From: Pseudomonas syringae CC1557
GTDB lineage: Bacteria; Pseudomonadota; Gammaproteobacteria; Pseudomonadales; Pseudomonadaceae
Reading direction: 5' to 3'
Length of the DNA: 64,000 bases
NCBI RefSeq assembly: GCF_000452705.1
Contig: NZ_CP007014.1
Span: forward strand, 2,294,001-2,358,000
In this document: positions 45,801-54,296 of the stretch, in pieces
Numbering within the stretch: position 1 is the stretch's first letter
Layout: every line of letters starts with the position of its first letter
The notes under the pieces: generated by a model
The model's input: only the letters and a program-made list of their open reading frames with translations
Database searches by the model: none
Told to the model about the DNA's origin: nothing
Made by a program: the position numbers and the translations under genes

Positions 45801-46354
45801 TTTTTGAAAACTACCTGAAACCTTTTGTCAGTGGTGATCCCGGTCGCTATCGCCTGCGTACTATCGACGGTTACAGTTTACCGATGAGTCGGGCCTATCT
45901 GGATCAGATGGCCGGTGTGCAGAACATTCGCAAGAGCTTCTTTACCGATCATGCGCAGGAACCGCAGGTACAGTTCACGCTCGAACCGCACACCCTCGAC
46001 CCCGGCGTGCGCCGCGCCGAATTTCGTCTGGGTGATCAGTCGCTGGAGTACCGCCACGGTCCCATCGTGCCAATGCCTTTCAGGTGGCCTGTCGACAGTG
46101 AGGATGGGCGTGCGAGTCTGGTCATGGAGGGCATGGCGGGTCGACCGCTTGGCATCGAAAAGAATACCGGGCCGTGGTCGCTGTTCCGCCTCATTGACCT
46201 GATGCAGGTCGAGCCGCTGAGAGGGCGTGATGTGCTGCTGCTTAAAGCCGACGTCGGCGGAATGCGCGCCCACTATCTGTTGTCGAGCCAGCGCGCGCCC
46301 AATCCATTCGACATGAGTGCGTTGCGCGCCTTTCGTTTGCCTGCGCAGTTATGA
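42839..46354 (+). CDS. tssM: T6SS inner-membrane protein TssM (IcmF)
   Basis: 1171 residues from the ATG at 42839, one base after the tssL stop (ATG at 42851 is an alternative). Two N-terminal transmembrane helices (VWSLLLVLVSTTLIWLVGPL; LTISVLFLAWGLGLVFAS) precede a cytoplasmic NTPase-like domain with Walker A GPKGSGKTS (about residue 142). A third helix (CAALLVLTVFGVLWATGF, about 445-463) leads to the large periplasmic domain that binds TssJ. The C-terminal end (VEPLRGRDVLLLKADVGGMR) is typical. It is the last gene of the core operon. Confidence 0.96.
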   Translation: MRNAMKTLFKKLISVLCRTWVWSLLLVLVSTTLIWLVGPLLAVDDERFWESPIARLLTISVLFLAWGLGLVFASWRGGVQTKRAEDSHTGQERLRKSLAVEKERLELSSRFKDALRVLKNSALYGELGARNRNELPWYVLIGPKGSGKTSLLDFSGLDFPLDRPGRKLTRDTRSTGSCEWYFTEQAILLDTSGRYLDQPEPEVDRSAWMTMLELLRSRHRTHPLSGVLVTLPMDILLDDLDKRLETIAGDVRDRLDEVFQRLHVDVPVYLVLTKADSVVGFDEFFDQLSREEAEQVLGATFQGGQRGDDVDVLGREFETLLERLGSQVITRIHQERDSQRRGKMLEFPTHLGKIGRRLSIFVELAFSGNRYQRASHLRGFYLTRAPHLVQGDQQSDANEGSRLPVQHGGRARFIHDLLRHVIFPEADLARLDKETRRAIQWRQRGVYCAALLVLTVFGVLWATGFSANHDRLEKLRIMGQQLAQQRSLLTPQDDLLAVLDTLNISYAAAQVFPDSSDVALHERSGLYQGQPANNVLLRAYHADLQTRLLPRMVRMLEARVLENLQNREQLLSSLRAYLMLVQREHRIPSVLEEWTAADWSILYAGHAQAQRELNQHFGRLLALPFASPVNDPLVEQARQALRNESFADVVYRVLRDKARALPDYTLGQNAGPQGSVLAGADYRIPGLYTRQGYERYFVTHGTGVVTDIMRDNWVLGEGTQFSATQLRALMVELEKLYFRDYADHWGEAIGRVTLQPFESPVQGAVHMSGLTAAHSPLVQLLIEVRDNTRFPMLAGSLDTLKAEADKTVSTSVALTPVAAVGELLQQSVASSLPETAKRALQRRFDQLHRLLDDDNGPAADLVTALNAINELQMQMAALGRSGQPDLAAYEMAKGRMSGQQDALSKLRNAATLLPQPVGGWFNALAEDTWSFVLYQSHQYLNQRYKAELYGFYEQSLDKRYPFHAHSSSDVALNDFREFFKTQGIAERFFENYLKPFVSGDPGRYRLRTIDGYSLPMSRAYLDQMAGVQNIRKSFFTDHAQEPQVQFTLEPHTLDPGVRRAEFRLGDQSLEYRHGPIVPMPFRWPVDSEDGRASLVMEGMAGRPLGIEKNTGPWSLFRLIDLMQVEPLRGRDVLLLKADVGGMRAHYLLSSQRAPNPFDMSALRAFRLPAQL

Positions 46355-46399
46355 TGTCGGTGACAGGGATGCAACTCTGATTTATTAAAAGGAATGCAC

Positions 46400-46858
46400 A
46401 TGCTCAACCTGGACTGGCTCGGCAACCACCTGCATAACAGCGACACAATGGCGCGATGGCTTCATCGGCAATTCAGTTACGAATTTGCCTCGCAGGCGCT
46501 TGCGGACTGGCAGACGGAGTTCTCGCAAGGCCAGCAGGATGGCCGATGGAAGTGCCTGATCGCCATGGAGGAGGGTGAGTTGTTGGGCGGTGCGGCGTTG
46601 GCCAGTAACGACTTGCCTGAACGTCCGGATCTGGGGCCGTGGCTGGCCTGCGTTCTGGTAAAGCCCGAAGCACGGGGCAGGGGAGTTGCGGCGCAGTTGA
46701 TTGAGGGCATTTGCCGTCATGCCAAGGCCATTGGCATCACCACGTTGTATCTGCACACCCATGATCAGCAAACGTATTACGCCAGGCGCGGTTGGCAGGT
46801 GCTGGAGCGTTTTGAAGCCTGGGGCAAGGAGCACTGGGTGATGTCGCGGGAGCTTTAG
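46400..46858 (+). CDS. GNAT family N-acetyltransferase
   Basis: 152 residues from the ATG at 46400, six bases after AAGGA; an ATG at 46394 sits too close to the ribosome site. The acetyl-CoA loop is VLVKPEARGRGVAAQLIEGI and the C-terminal YYARRGWQVLERFEAWGKEH closes the fold. Acceptor unknown. It follows tssM by 45 bases but is not a known T6SS component. Confidence 0.88.
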   Translation: MLNLDWLGNHLHNSDTMARWLHRQFSYEFASQALADWQTEFSQGQQDGRWKCLIAMEEGELLGGAALASNDLPERPDLGPWLACVLVKPEARGRGVAAQLIEGICRHAKAIGITTLYLHTHDQQTYYARRGWQVLERFEAWGKEHWVMSREL

Positions 46859-46863
46859 GGTTG

Positions 46864-46896
46864 GACGCTCTGCGTCGCAAAATGACGCGCAGCGTC
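46864..46896. repeat. Two GACGC-NNN-GCGTC palindromes
   Basis: GACGCTCTGCGTC (46864-46876) and GACGCGCAGCGTC (46884-46896) lie 8 bases apart in the gap between convergent genes. They share the design of the elements at 59885-59998 and look like members of a dispersed REP-like family. Confidence 0.75.
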
Positions 46897-46937
46897 CTCA
46901 CAGCATGCAACGCATTGGCACGACAGTTACAAGACAA

Positions 46938-47444
46938 TCAGCTGACCTGCAACCCACCCAGATACTTCGCCAATGCCTCCGCGCCCAGCTCCACGGTTGA
47001 GCTGGTGCCCGCCCAGCTACAGGCAAGCATAAGGTTGCGTGGCAAGTCGAAGTCTTCGACCATGAAACCGTCCTTGTCGAAGCCGTTTTCGTCATGCGGC
47101 ACCAGTTCACGCAGTGAAGCTACCGGTTCGAAGTAGGCCCATACTGGCTTGTTAAGCGCCACCGCCATACCGACTTCAAATACCGTTCCCGAATCCGGCT
47201 CCAGGCCGCGAAACAGGTTCAGATTGACCAGCATCGCAGAGCAGCGGTGGATCATCGCGACGTTCATCGAGTAGATCTGCTGCGCAGCTTCGTGCGGCGT
47301 CTGCCCTGGCGTGACGTCATTGTCGAATGGGTACAGGCCTTCCAGCCCGTGCGCTGTACACAAGGCCTTGAGATAACGGCCATGCTCGACTGCGTCCGCC
47401 CGGAATACGTCAAAACCTGCGAGATAAACCAGTGGTGCTTGCAT
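46938..47444 (-). CDS. Nucleoside 2-deoxyribosyltransferase-like protein
   Basis: A 168-residue protein of the nucleoside 2-deoxyribosyltransferase family. LVYLAGFDVFRAD and LEGLYPFDN open the fold; the active-site region is AMLVNLNLFRGLEPDSGTVF followed by EVGMAVALNKPV, with the catalytic-type glutamate in FEVGMA. These enzymes move deoxyribose between bases or hydrolyse deoxynucleotides; which reaction applies here is not decided by the sequence. Confidence 0.88.
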   Translation of the reverse strand: MQAPLVYLAGFDVFRADAVEHGRYLKALCTAHGLEGLYPFDNDVTPGQTPHEAAQQIYSMNVAMIHRCSAMLVNLNLFRGLEPDSGTVFEVGMAVALNKPVWAYFEPVASLRELVPHDENGFDKDGFMVEDFDLPRNLMLACSWAGTSSTVELGAEALAKYLGGLQVS

Positions 47445-47613
47445 ATCCTGCTCTCTGCTACCAATGAAATCCCGCCAATACTACGGCTGACTGCCTGTCC
47501 GGGAAACACGCCATTGATCGGCGAATAACGGATCGACAGGTTTTTACGCTGGAATCTGTACGGATAACCAGTATCCTTCGGCTGTGTACTTCGTCTTTAT
47601 GTGAACGCTGGTC

Positions 47614-49302
47614 TTGAATACTTCTCCTCTCGACAATCCGTTTTACTACCTGGAGAACTTTCTCCAGGTGCTCGGCTGGATTGCACACCGCTACGATGAC
47701 CTGCTCGACGCGTCCGAGCGTCGTTTCATCGTTGAGTTCGCTGATTTGCCAACCCCCACCCAAGGGCTGTTGGTGCGCATGGTCATGCGTAAAGGTGCGC
47801 TGTTTCGGGCCAGCAAACTGAGCTATGCGGAGATTGGCGATCCTCATCAGGCGGTTGTGCCGCTGTTGCAACGGCAATGGGTAGACAGCAGCCCGGCGCT
47901 TGAGCTGAGCGAACTGTTTCAGTTGCTGCGCAAGGATGAGTTGAGCCAGTGCTTCAAAGCGCATGCCGTGAAAGGGCCGGAACGCAAACACGACTGGCTC
48001 GAACGCCTGCAACCGCTTTATACAACGCCGCAGCCCCTCGAACACTGGCACCCATCGCTGTCCGACGCCGTGTTCGGTTTGAAGATCATGCCGCTGTGTG
48101 ATCGGCTGCGGCTGTTGTATTTCGGCAATCTGTATCAGGAGTGGTCGGAGTTTGTCCTGGCCGATCTGGGCATCTACCGCTATGAAAAGGTCGAGTTCTC
48201 GGCTGAGTCCCGCGCTATCAACGAGCGCGCCGACATTGACGTGTGCCTGCAATTGCACGACTGCCGTGAGGCGCTGGAAACCTGCATCGAGCTGCATGAG
48301 CTTGCCGAGAGGGTCATTGCAATCCAGTGCGGCAACCCCTGGCTACAGATGCGCCGCGCCAAGTTGCTGTTTCGCATCGGGCAGCAGGCCGAGCGTTTGC
48401 AGGACTGGCCGCTGGCAATGTTGGTGTATCGCCAATCCAGCTATCCCGGAGCGCGTTCGCGGCAGATCAGGGTGCTGGAACTCAGCGCTGAGTACACCGA
48501 AGCGCTGCTGCTCGCGGAGCAGGCACGAAGTGCTCCGGAAAGTGATGCGGAGGTTCAGCATTTGTCGCGCGTCATGCCACGCCTGCAACGCAAGCTTGGC
48601 CTGGCTGCCGAGCGCAAGCGCGCTGCACGGGTCGTAGCACGGCTGGACCTGCAGGTGACGCCGCTACCGGGGGTGAGTGTAGAACGCCTGATACGGCTGC
48701 ATCTTGAGGAAGAGCAGGGCGGTGAAGTGCATTACGTCGAAAATGCGCTGATCAATTCACTGTTTGGTCTGCTGTGCTGGCGGGCGATCTTCGCACCGTT
48801 GCCGGGTGCGTTCTTTCATCCGTTTCACAGTGCGCCGAGTGATTTGTACAGCCCCGACTTCTATCAACGCAGGGCTGCGCTGTTCGATGCCTGCATGGAG
48901 CAGTTGGAGTCGGATGCTTATCGGACGACCATTCTCGAACATTTCGAAAGCAAGTACGGCCTGCAATCACCGTTCGTGTTCTGGGGCACGCTGACTCCGC
49001 AGTTACTGGCACAGGCGCTGCATTGCCTGCCTGCCAGACACTTGCAGCACTGGTTTCGTCGCTTGCTGCAAGATATCAAAGCCAACCGGACCGGAATGCC
49101 GGATCTGATCCAGTTTTTTCCAGAGCAGCGTCGTTATCGGATGATCGAGGTCAAGGGGCCGGGTGATCGTCTGCAAGACAACCAACTGCGCTGGCTTGAT
49201 TTCTGTGCCGAGCATGGCATGCCGGTAGAGGTGTGCTACGTGCAGTGGGCCACGCAAAGTGCAGAGGTACCCTCCGATCAAGGGGCCTTGTCGTCGTCCT
49301 GA
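47614..49302 (+). CDS. FAN1-type VRR-NUC domain nuclease
   Basis: A 562-residue bacterial FAN1 homologue starting at TTG (47614), since a stop codon lies three codons upstream and no ATG fits. A SAP-like/helical N-terminus (DNPFYYLENFLQVLGWI) and a TPR-like middle precede the C-terminal VRR-NUC domain. GMPDLIQFF (about residue 494) and MIEVKGPGDRLQDNQLRWL (about 510) carry the PD-(D/E)xK metal-binding residues. FAN1 cleaves 5' flaps and helps repair interstrand cross-links. The 3' end overlaps the convergent gene at 49278 by 25 bases. Confidence 0.92.
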   Translation: MNTSPLDNPFYYLENFLQVLGWIAHRYDDLLDASERRFIVEFADLPTPTQGLLVRMVMRKGALFRASKLSYAEIGDPHQAVVPLLQRQWVDSSPALELSELFQLLRKDELSQCFKAHAVKGPERKHDWLERLQPLYTTPQPLEHWHPSLSDAVFGLKIMPLCDRLRLLYFGNLYQEWSEFVLADLGIYRYEKVEFSAESRAINERADIDVCLQLHDCREALETCIELHELAERVIAIQCGNPWLQMRRAKLLFRIGQQAERLQDWPLAMLVYRQSSYPGARSRQIRVLELSAEYTEALLLAEQARSAPESDAEVQHLSRVMPRLQRKLGLAAERKRAARVVARLDLQVTPLPGVSVERLIRLHLEEEQGGEVHYVENALINSLFGLLCWRAIFAPLPGAFFHPFHSAPSDLYSPDFYQRRAALFDACMEQLESDAYRTTILEHFESKYGLQSPFVFWGTLTPQLLAQALHCLPARHLQHWFRRLLQDIKANRTGMPDLIQFFPEQRRYRMIEVKGPGDRLQDNQLRWLDFCAEHGMPVEVCYVQWATQSAEVPSDQGALSSS

Positions 49303-49580
49303 TCGTCATCATCGTCCATATCGGTCGATTGCTTCGAGCCGGATGAGCGATCACTGTTGCTGTCTTTCTTGCCAGGTAACGGATCCATGCCTTTGGTGCC
49401 GGGGCTGGTGCCTGCTGCGCCTGGACTCGTGCCATCGACATTCTTTTCCATGCCGGTGCCCGGTACTTTCACTGCACCGCTGTCCGGATTGGTCGGGCCT
49501 GTCGAGCCTGCCACGGCTGCTGCGCTGGCGCAGGCCAAAAAGGCTGCGAGACTCAACGCTGCGATTTTTTTGTCGATCAT
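49278..49580 (-). CDS. Small secreted low-complexity protein with acidic tail
   Basis: 100 residues with a clear signal peptide (AALSLAAFLACASAAAVAG). The mature part is rich in Gly, Pro, Ser and Thr and ends in an acidic run (DMDDDDDQDDDKAP), which might bind cations. It is predicted to be disordered. It resembles the next gene upstream in design. Its 3' end overlaps the FAN1 gene on the opposite strand by 25 bases. Function unknown. Confidence 0.75.
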   Translation of the reverse strand: MIDKKIAALSLAAFLACASAAAVAGSTGPTNPDSGAVKVPGTGMEKNVDGTSPGAAGTSPGTKGMDPLPGKKDSNSDRSSGSKQSTDMDDDDDQDDDKAP

Positions 49581-49707
49581 GATGCATACCTTTTATGAGT
49601 ATTGTCGGTACAGTCATTGAGCGTTTGTGAGAAAGAAACACACCGTGTAGCGGTGAAGGGCACGGCCAGCGGACAGCGCATGAACACTGCCCGCAAGGCC
49701 TCACTCA

Positions 49708-49998
49708 TCACTGAGTTTTGGTTTTCTCGGTAACGCTTTTCTTGTCGTGCGTACCGTGGTTGGTCGTTTTGTCGTGCTTCATTGACCGTTCAGCCGCCGC
49801 TTCTTTGCTTTCGGCCTGTGCCCCAGGGGTTTCGGAAGAGGTGCGGTCCATAGGCTGGGTGTTGTTGCCTGGCAGCTTGGTCGCGTTCTTGTTGATCGGG
49901 GTCTCCGGGGCAGTATTCGTCGAATCGGCAAAGGCTGCGCCGGAAGCGACAGCCATCAAGCCTGCCAGAGTAAGTGCGGTCAGTTTGGTCTTGATCAT
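49708..49998 (-). CDS. Small secreted low-complexity protein
   Basis: 96 residues with a signal peptide (LTALTLAGLMAVASGAAFA). The mature part is polar, rich in Thr, Asn, Lys and Glu, with no cysteine (PETPINKNATKLPGNNTQPM), and is likely disordered. A GGAG site precedes the ATG. It shares overall design (signal, Pro/Asn/Thr region, charged tail) with the gene at 49278 and the two are probably paralogues or co-regulated. Function unknown. Confidence 0.75.
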   Translation of the reverse strand: MIKTKLTALTLAGLMAVASGAAFADSTNTAPETPINKNATKLPGNNTQPMDRTSSETPGAQAESKEAAAERSMKHDKTTNHGTHDKKSVTEKTKTQ

Positions 49999-50534
49999 GG
50001 TGGTGACTCCGTCATTTTAAGTGGCCGCTTTTTAAAGCCGCCATGAATTAAGGTACTCACATTGGTCATTGGCCAGTGGCCATAGGTGCCGTCGATCCCG
50101 ACGAACGGTATCCGTTCAGCATTCCAGCGGCAATGTGAGTGAAAGGAAACACGAATGTTTTCTGGTGCACACTCCGACCTGATTCGGGGTGTCAGCGGGT
50201 ATTTTAAGTCGATTTGGTTATAACCTGACTGATCGGCCATTTATATAGATTCTTAAAAATCACACTTTCTTACATTTTTATAACAGTAGTGGCGTTAAGG
50301 AATCATACGGAATGTGGCCCATTGCTATTTCACCAGTTTGAGGCTCTTACCCCCGTATCCATTGGACCAAAACCCTTCTCTGTTTTTCAAAGGCGCAGGA
50401 AATCGGCCAAAAAATAGTTCCGTAGCCGGCATGATTCGTTTGATTGTCATTAAACAGCAACATTTCAGGTTTTAAATCCGCCTCGGGCCTCCTTATCTGG
50501 GCCACCACACAATCTCCTGGACTGAGGTATTACC
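49999..50534. other. A+T-rich control region upstream of pstS
   Basis: No protein gene is recognised. An imperfect hairpin lies at about 50023-50043. The part from 50220 is A+T-rich and contains the Pho-box-like half site at 50444-50461. The pstS promoter must lie here. Confidence 0.5.
50444..50461 (+). promoter_or_regulatory. Pho-box-like site upstream of pstS
   Basis: TTGTCAT followed by TAAA and CAGCAAC. The first half matches the PhoB consensus CTGTCAT at 6 of 7 positions and the spacer is right, but the second half matches only about 3 of 7. It is 74 bases before the pstS start. Confidence 0.35.
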
Positions 50535-51560
50535 GTGATACTGCTGACTAAAAAACGCTTGTCGCTTCTGATCGCTTCGCTGTGCCTCAGCGGTATGGCT
50601 CACGCGACTGACGTCACAGGCGCTGGTTCGAGTTTCGTTTTCCCGGTTATTTCGGCGTGGTCCCAGGACTACAGTAAAAGCAACGACTCCAAAAACCGCA
50701 TCAACTACCAGTCCATCGGTTCGGGCGGCGGCATTGCTCAGATCAAGGCAGCGACTGTTGATTTCGGCGCATCCGACGCCCCGATGTCTGCTGAAGACCT
50801 GCAAGCAGGCGGCCTGGGCCAGTTCCCGAGCGTGATCGGCGGTATCGTGCCGATCGTCAACGTCGAAGGCGTTGAAAGCGGTGAACTGAAGCTGGACGGC
50901 GCACTGCTTGCCAAGATCTTCATGGGCGACATCAAAAAGTGGAACGACCCTGCAATCGTGGCCCTGAACCCGGGCGTCAAGCTGCCTGAGACTGCGATCA
51001 CTGTTGTTCACCGTTCGGACGGTTCGGGCACTACCTACAACTTCACCAACTACCTGAGCAAAGTCAGCCCTGAGTGGAACGAGAAGCTGAAGTTCGGTTC
51101 GACCGTACAATGGCCTGCAGGTGTGGGCGGTAAAGGTAACGAAGGTGTTTCTGCCTACGTGAAGCAGATCAAGGGTTCGATCGGCTACGTCGAGTACTCT
51201 TACGCAGTTACCAACAAGCTTTCCTACACCCAGTTGAAGAACGCCGCCGGCAAATTCATCAAGCCAGACGCCAAGGCGTTTGCTGCCGCTGCCGACTCGG
51301 CCAAGTGGGAAGATGCCAAGGACTTCAACCTGATCATGACCAACGCTCCGGGTGACACCGCGTGGCCGATCACGGCGACTACCTGGATCATCATGTACAA
51401 GAAAGCCAAGAACGAAGAGAAAAGCGCAGCAGCTTTCGACTTCTTCAAATGGTCCCTGGAAAACGGCCAGAAACAAGCCGAAAAACTGGACTATGTTGCT
51501 TTGCCAAAATCGCTGGTTGATCGCGTAGAGACCTACTGGAAAACGGAATTCACCAAGTAA
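50535..51560 (+). CDS. pstS: Phosphate ABC transporter substrate-binding protein PstS
   Basis: 341 residues starting at GTG (50535) with GAGG eight bases upstream. The signal peptide ends in CLSGMAHA. Phosphate-binding segments are TGAGSSFVFPVISAWSQDY, SIGSGGGIAQIKAATVDFGA (with SDAPM next), and HRSDGSGTTYNFTNYLS. It is the periplasmic receptor that delivers phosphate to PstCA. The hairpin after it probably raises its level relative to the membrane genes. Confidence 0.96.
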   Translation: MILLTKKRLSLLIASLCLSGMAHATDVTGAGSSFVFPVISAWSQDYSKSNDSKNRINYQSIGSGGGIAQIKAATVDFGASDAPMSAEDLQAGGLGQFPSVIGGIVPIVNVEGVESGELKLDGALLAKIFMGDIKKWNDPAIVALNPGVKLPETAITVVHRSDGSGTTYNFTNYLSKVSPEWNEKLKFGSTVQWPAGVGGKGNEGVSAYVKQIKGSIGYVEYSYAVTNKLSYTQLKNAAGKFIKPDAKAFAAAADSAKWEDAKDFNLIMTNAPGDTAWPITATTWIIMYKKAKNEEKSAAAFDFFKWSLENGQKQAEKLDYVALPKSLVDRVETYWKTEFTK

Positions 51561-51577
51561 GTGATTCAACCCGTACA

Positions 51578-51621
51578 CCCCTGTCATCAGCCGCGATATC
51601 GGCTCGGTGACAGGGGCTTTT
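51578..51621 (+). terminator. Intercistronic hairpin/attenuator after pstS
   Basis: CCCCTGTCA (51578-51586) pairs with TGACAGGGG (51608-51616), with an inner AGCCG/CGGCT stem, and is followed by CTTTT. It lies between pstS and pstC and would let only part of the transcripts continue. Confidence 0.75.
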
Positions 51622-51640
51622 CCTTGTGAGTGGCCTCAAC

Positions 51641-52636
51641 ATGACTGAAAACACCCAATACCTGTCCGCGAATGTCTCCGCTGGTGAGTCCGAGGGCGAG
51701 AAGCGCGCCAAACGGGATCATCGTCATGACCTGTGGTTCAAGCGTTCATTGCAAGCTGCAGCGATGCTGGTGCTTGCTTTGCTGGGTTGTATTGCCCTGT
51801 CGACCCTTTGGGGTGGCAGCCTGGCATTCCAGACGTTCGGCTTCGAGTTTCTGACCAGTACCGAGTGGGACGTGAACGCCGGCAAGTTCGGCGCATTGGT
51901 TCCGATCTACGGTACTCTGGTTACCTCTTTTCTGGCGTTGTTGATCGCCGTTCCGGTGAGCTTCGGCATCGCAATTTTCCTGACCGAAGTGGCTCCGCCA
52001 TGGCTGCGCATGCCGATTGCCTCTGCAATCGAACTGTTGGCCGGTATTCCTTCGATCATCTACGGCATGTGGGGGCTGTTTGTGTTTGGTCCGTTCATGG
52101 CTGAACACCTGTCGCCATGGATCACCGAAAACCTCGGCGCGCTGCCGCTGATTGGCCCGATGTTCCAGGGTCCGCCGCTGGGCATCGGCATGCTGACCGC
52201 CGGTATCGTGCTGGCAATCATGATCACGCCTTTCATTACCTCGGTGATGCAGGAAGTTTTCCGTACCGTACCTGTGGCGCTGAAAGAGTCGGCCTACGCG
52301 TTGGGCGGCACTACCTGGGAAGTGGTCTGGGACATCGTGCTGCCTTACACCCGTTCGGCAGTGGTCGGTGGCATTTTCCTCGGCCTGGGACGCGCGCTCG
52401 GCGAAACCATGGCGGTGACCTTCGTTCTGGGCAACGCTCACCAATTCTCTGCGTCGCTGATGATGCCAAGCAGCTCGATTGCCTCGGTAATCGCCAACGA
52501 GTTCAACGAGGCTTATACCGACTTGCACCGTTCGGCCTTGATCGCGCTGGGCTTCCTGTTGTTTATCGTCACCTTCATCGTGCTGGCCCTCGCACGTCTG
52601 ATGCTGTCGCGCCTTTCGCGTAAGGAGGGGTTATGA
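51641..52636 (+). CDS. pstC: Phosphate ABC transporter permease PstC
   Basis: 331 residues from the ATG at 51641; a GTG five codons earlier is possible. It has about six transmembrane helices. LLAGIPSIIYGMWGLFVFGP is a PstC hallmark, and KESAYALGGTTWEVVWDIVL is the EAA-type loop. It pairs with PstA to form the phosphate channel and overlaps pstA by four bases. Confidence 0.95.
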   Translation: MTENTQYLSANVSAGESEGEKRAKRDHRHDLWFKRSLQAAAMLVLALLGCIALSTLWGGSLAFQTFGFEFLTSTEWDVNAGKFGALVPIYGTLVTSFLALLIAVPVSFGIAIFLTEVAPPWLRMPIASAIELLAGIPSIIYGMWGLFVFGPFMAEHLSPWITENLGALPLIGPMFQGPPLGIGMLTAGIVLAIMITPFITSVMQEVFRTVPVALKESAYALGGTTWEVVWDIVLPYTRSAVVGGIFLGLGRALGETMAVTFVLGNAHQFSASLMMPSSSIASVIANEFNEAYTDLHRSALIALGFLLFIVTFIVLALARLMLSRLSRKEGL

Positions 52637-53517
52637 GTAAGGACATGACGGGCAGTGAGCGCATTTACCGGGCCCGCAATTTCAAGAACAAGATCGCGAT
52701 GGTGCTCAGCTGTGGCGCCACGGCCTTCGGCCTGTTGTGGCTGGTCTGGATTCTGCTGACCACCATCATCAAAGGCATTGATGCGCTCAACCTGCAACTG
52801 TTTACCGGTATGACCCCGCCGCCCGGCACCGCGGGTGGTCTGGCCAACGCCTTCTACGGCAGTGTTCTGATGTCCGGCATCGGCCTGCTGATCGGTACGC
52901 CGATCGGCCTGATGGCCGGCATCTGGCTGGCCGAGTTTGCCCGTTACACCAAGCTGGGCAACACCGTACGCTTCATCAACGACATTTTGCTGTCGGCACC
53001 TTCCATCGTGCTTGGTCTGTTCGTTTACACGGTGGTGGTACTGCCTCTCAATGCGGTGACTGGCCATCAGGTCGGCTTTTCCGCGCTGGCGGGTGCATTG
53101 GCGTTGGCCCTGCTGGTTATTCCGGTAGTGGTGCGCACTACCGATGAAATGATGCAACTGCAACCCTCGACCATGCGTGAAGCTGCGCTGGCGCTGGGTG
53201 TGCCGCAATGGAAACTGACCCTGCAAATCGTTCTGCGCGCTGCCAAGGCTGGCGTGGTCACGGGCGTATTGCTGGCGTTGGCACGGATCACCGGCGAAAC
53301 CGCTCCATTGCTTTTCACCGCTTTCGGCAACCAGTTCTGGAGCAGTGATCTGCTCAAACCAATCGCCAGTGTTCCGGTGGTGGTTTTCCAGTACGCAATG
53401 AGCCCGTTCGAAGACTGGCACTCCCTGGCATGGGCCGGTGCACTGGTCATGACGCTGTTCGTACTGATACTGAGTCTGCTGTCTCGCTTAATTCTTCTGC
53501 GCAATAGGGCGTCCTGA
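52633..53517 (+). CDS. pstA: Phosphate ABC transporter permease PstA
   Basis: A 294-residue permease whose ATG overlaps the pstC stop (ATGA), with GGAGGGG upstream. [20 protein letters not shown] and [20 protein letters not shown] are the family marks. Its stop overlaps the pstB start (TGATG). Confidence 0.95.
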   Translation: MSKDMTGSERIYRARNFKNKIAMVLSCGATAFGLLWLVWILLTTIIKGIDALNLQLFTGMTPPPGTAGGLANAFYGSVLMSGIGLLIGTPIGLMAGIWLAEFARYTKLGNTVRFINDILLSAPSIVLGLFVYTVVVLPLNAVTGHQVGFSALAGALALALLVIPVVVRTTDEMMQLQPSTMREAALALGVPQWKLTLQIVLRAAKAGVVTGVLLALARITGETAPLLFTAFGNQFWSSDLLKPIASVPVVVFQYAMSPFEDWHSLAWAGALVMTLFVLILSLLSRLILLRNRAS

Positions 53518-54296
53518 TGAACAACCTTTCCCTGGCCAATGAAAAAACCAAGATCCAAGTTCGCGGTCTGGAGTTTTTCTATAACAACCAGAAGTCGTTG
53601 AAGTCCATCGACATGACCATTCCCGAGAAGCGCATCACTGCGATCATCGGCCCGTCGGGTTGCGGCAAGTCAACCCTGCTGCGCGTGTTCAACCGTATCT
53701 ACGCGATGTACCCGAAGCAGGAAGCACGCGGCGAAGTGCTGCTCAATGGCGAGAACATCCTGGCGCCGGGCTATTCGATGAACCGCCTGCGCAGCCATGT
53801 AGGCATGGTGTTTCAGAAGCCCGTGCCGTTCCCGATGTCGATCTACGACAACATTTCCTACGCCATCAAGCACCACGAGAAACTCTCGCGTCGCGAAATG
53901 GAAGATCGTGTCGAGCAGGCCCTGCGTGGCGCGGCCTTGTGGGACGAGGTGAAGGACAAGCTCAAGCAGAGCGCGACTGGCCTGTCCGGTGGTCAGCAGC
54001 AGCGTCTGTGCATCGCCCGAACCATCGCGTTGCGCCCGCAGGTCTTGCTGCTGGATGAACCGACCTCCGCGCTCGATCCGATCTCGACCGGTCGCATCGA
54101 ACAGCTGATCACCGAGCTTAAAGAGCAGTTCACCGTGATCATCGTGACGCACAACATGCAACAGGCGGCACGCTGCTCGGATTACACGGCGTTCATGTTC
54201 ATGGGCGAACTGATCGAGCATGGCGACACTGACACCATCTTCACCAAGCCCTCCAAGAGCCAGACCGAAGACTACATCACCGGTCGATTCGGCTGA
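53517..54296 (+). CDS. pstB: Phosphate ABC transporter ATPase PstB
   Basis: A 259-residue ATPase. Walker A is GPSGCGKST, the signature [14 protein letters not shown], and Walker [36 protein letters not shown] is the Q-loop region typical of PstB. It ends directly against a convergent LysR gene (no gap). No phoU follows, unlike the usual pst operon, so this may be a second, phoU-less Pst system of the genome. Confidence 0.96.
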   Translation: MNNLSLANEKTKIQVRGLEFFYNNQKSLKSIDMTIPEKRITAIIGPSGCGKSTLLRVFNRIYAMYPKQEARGEVLLNGENILAPGYSMNRLRSHVGMVFQKPVPFPMSIYDNISYAIKHHEKLSRREMEDRVEQALRGAALWDEVKDKLKQSATGLSGGQQQRLCIARTIALRPQVLLLDEPTSALDPISTGRIEQLITELKEQFTVIIVTHNMQQAARCSDYTAFMFMGELIEHGDTDTIFTKPSKSQTEDYITGRFG

